A DNA stretch of 64,000 bases, taken from positions 44,776,118 to 44,840,117 of the forward strand of contig CM050653.1 in the NCBI GenBank assembly GCA_027574665.1, written 5' to 3'. Under the pieces are notes generated by a model, which was not told where the DNA came from, made no database searches, and worked only from the letters and a program-made list of their open reading frames with translations. Of this stretch, positions 61,699 through 64,000 are shown one piece after another (position 1 is the stretch's first letter; each line of letters starts with the position of its first letter). Origin of the DNA: Rhynochetos jubatus. Taxonomy: Eukaryota > Chordata > Aves > Eurypygiformes > Rhynochetidae. A program made the position numbers and the translations under genes.

Positions 61699-64000
61699 GA
61701 AGCAGTATCTGGCCTCTTCTATGAGCTTTACTAGGTTAGTGTTTATAGACTGGTGGAACTGCCTTTACTCTCAATTACTTTATTATTTTTAGGACATTTT
61801 GTGAAAAAGTGTAATATGATCAGGGCCCGACTCTCCTTTCATGTTATACAAACTTTGCTAAGGAACAATTCCCTTGACTCCAATGTCACTCAGTTAAGGA
61901 AATAAGACTCTTCAAAAGACTCAGAGCTTCCCTGCTGTTCAGTTCATTTGCAGCCTTTGGAACATGTTCATGTTCCAACACAGCAAACATATGTTTTGGT
62001 GTCCCTGCTTCAAAAAAGGGCAGAGAAGGAAGGTTGTGTAGGAAATTGGGTGATGGACTTCTCGAGGCTCTTTTATCTCTGAACATGTGCCACCCATGTT
62101 AGAGCTGAGAGCACCAAAGGTAAAGCCATGTCCTCTTTCTCCATGGGGCAATACCAGATTTTTGATCCCTTGACCATAACTGGCTGGAATTGGGATCTGC
62201 ACTTCACTGAAACTCTTTGTAAACACAGAATGAAATCTCTTTCCTATTGCCAAGCCTTCTCCTTTCATTGGAAAAGGGACTGCTGCAGGCTGCTGAGTGG
62301 GTATGCTGCACTGTTACTGGGAGGTAATGGGCCCAGCTGGAGCCAGAGCACAGGACTGGGTTTGTCCAGGGGCGTAATTCCTACAAGGCATTTTATAAAT
62401 TGCAGAGAAGGATCAGGTAGTGGGGTGTCTGTGTCTGTCTTATGGGGCAGAGAAATGCAAAGTGTCCATGATTTAGAAGTAAAAACTGAAAGAACTGTGG
62501 CAAAGAGAAGCAGTTTCAAGCAATCTTACCAGAATGAAAATCCTAATATATACATTTTGATTTAAGCTCTTGTTAATATGAGTCTTTTTCTAGTGGTCTC
62601 AGACTCTACCTACATCTTTTGGTCTGTGCTATCAAGAAGGAAGATACTGCCTTCTCACCTATCCCATGAGAATGGTCAGGGGAGACAGGGTGGCTGCTTG
62701 CTCAGATTCCATAGAAGAAATTCTGGATGAATTTGCCACAGCCTTTTCTGAGCTCTGAGACTGGTCCCATTGCCACTAATCAGTCTGAGGTCAGGAGTGC
62801 AGACCAACTCAGAAGTTGGACTGCTTTGTAAGATTACTTGAGCTCTCCAAATGCTTCCTTTTCCTTTCATTTAATGATTTTATGAAAAATCAGACAGTAT
62901 CCAAAAGGCAGTTTCCATAATGAAGGACTGTCTGGTAAGATGCTGCAAGTCAGAACACCCAAGAGAGTTAGTCAGGCGTGAGCTTGGGTAATGAAGACTA
63001 CATGTCCCTGCGTGTTTTGACCTGGAGCAGCATCATACAATTCCCCCATGTTAATTCCCTGTTTGAGTATACACTAGGTAGATTCCTTCTAAATCAACCC
63101 AGACTGGATGTTTCGCTCTGTACTAAATGTTTTCCAACCCCTAACAGGTTATTTAGTATCCAAGCTAAAGGACATTTGGACAGCTTTGATGACACAGGTT
63201 AGAGGGTTTTTGTTTTTAGTTTTGGGGTTTTTTTTGTAGTCCAAAATAAAATCCCAGAACTTCATTGACCCAAAATAAAGTGTCCTCAGCACCAACTGAT
63301 TCATTCTTTTGGGGCCAAATTGTTTGCAAATGTGGACACACTGTGAGTGAGCCACCAGCAGTCCTCTCTCACGCAGATCCCAGCAGCACAATTTGATGCT
63401 ATTAATGTTCATATCCCCCTTCTTGCACACATTTTTCCATGGTGATGGCTAATGAAGTAGGCTGTTCTTGACAGCAAGAATGCATGTGAACATATTGGAA
63501 AACAGAGTATGGACTTCACGCTACACAAGAGTATACGGAGCAAGGTGACGTTTTTGGAAACTGGATTTCAAAGGATGTGGGAATAACACAGACCATCTGT
63601 GTAGCCACTTTTTTTTCTTTTTTTCTGATGAAAACATGAAAATTACAAACAGGAAAAAGCTAGCTGGCCCAGCATGTCTGCTTTTTTTTTTTTTTGTTTT
63701 ACCTTAATCCCACTTTCCTGGCTTTTCACTCTATGACTTGACCCCTTTCATGCTCAAGAAGGAAATCTGAGGCTCTCTGGAACTCATTTACACTTCTCAG
63801 CCTCAGCCTTCCCTTCAATTATTTATTCCATATGTTCAGAGCACTTTCAATGAAACAATGTTTCCTGAGTTTAGCTGATGTTGCTACCAGCTTTTGTCTT
63901 CTCTATGTGAGTAACTTTGCAGATTAAAAATGCTGGGTTTTGCAAATATGAAACAATTCACATCAACCAACACCATGAAGACTTTTTTGTTTGTTTGTTA
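61699..64000. other. Unannotated non-coding DNA
   Basis: Contains the window's longest open frame (145 codons on +, 62128-62565), overlapped by minus-strand frames at 61886-62519. None matches a known family, and about one frame this long is expected by chance. A T14 run lies at 63682-63695, and the window ends in a (GTTT)n-like tract. Confidence 0.5.

Noticed and set aside
62265-62519. Minus-strand 84-codon frame starting with a signal-peptide-like hydrophobic segment
   Set aside because: The hydrophobic start is the only feature. It overlaps the long + frame, and the rest of the peptide has no domain-like pattern.
62128-62565. 145-codon open frame on +, the longest in the window
   Set aside because: No recognised domain, overlapped by several minus-strand frames, no splice or promoter context. 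With the AT-rich base composition about one frame of this length is expected by chance in 64 kb.
1-64000. CRISPR arrays, operons, ribosome-binding sites, prokaryotic promoters or terminators
   Set aside because: The sequence is vertebrate nuclear DNA with CR1 elements and an avian LTR. No regularly spaced direct repeats and no prokaryotic gene layout are present.

Overview
This window is vertebrate nuclear DNA, almost certainly from a bird. The main evidence is the repeats: several CR1 (chicken repeat 1) LINE fragments of different ages, some ending in the CR1 3' octamer-type tail (ATTCTGTG/ATTCTATG), and one solo LTR of an endogenous retrovirus family that I know from neoavian genomes. The DNA is AT-rich and CpG-poor, with many mononucleotide A/T tracts. 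No bacterial-type gene organisation is present.

I found no protein-coding gene that I can name. The open reading frames are short, scattered on both strands and often overlap one another. The longest is 145 codons, which is about what chance gives in 64 kb of AT-rich DNA. The window therefore reads as intergenic DNA (part of a gene desert) or the inside of a very large intron. Two stretches are worth keeping as weak coding candidates. One is a splice-acceptor-led segment at 36912-37057 that would encode a C-terminal transmembrane helix with a basic tail. The other is a coiled-coil-like reading frame at 52956-53221 that may be an exon or a processed-pseudogene relic.

Layout: 1-1924, unannotated. 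1925-2405, CR1 on +. 2650-3290, older CR1 on - with a poly-T insertion. 3600-4095, homeodomain-like AT motifs and an RFX X-box-like site. 7232-7263, G-quadruplex motif. 10279-11040, cluster of short perfect palindromes. 11060-11560, GC-rich patch. 26398-26528, short CR1 on -. 30020-30204, CpG-retaining patch. 34825-35143, ancient CR1 on -. 35930-36160, GC-rich patch. 36912-37057, candidate terminal exon. 42299-43720, CR1 on - with its middle deleted (endonuclease part joined directly to the reverse-transcriptase end). 44399-44949, solo LTR on -. 46801-46846 and 48355-48390, G-runs. 51675-52030, ancient CR1 on +. 52956-53221, open frame. 60300-60535, CpG-retaining patch with an open frame. The rest is unremarkable non-coding DNA.

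No genes can be shown to work together here. If the window has a function it is most likely regulatory: several AT-rich, motif-dense or CpG-retaining patches look like candidate conserved non-coding elements. That is inference from composition only and needs cross-species alignment. I did not see a clear new biological system.
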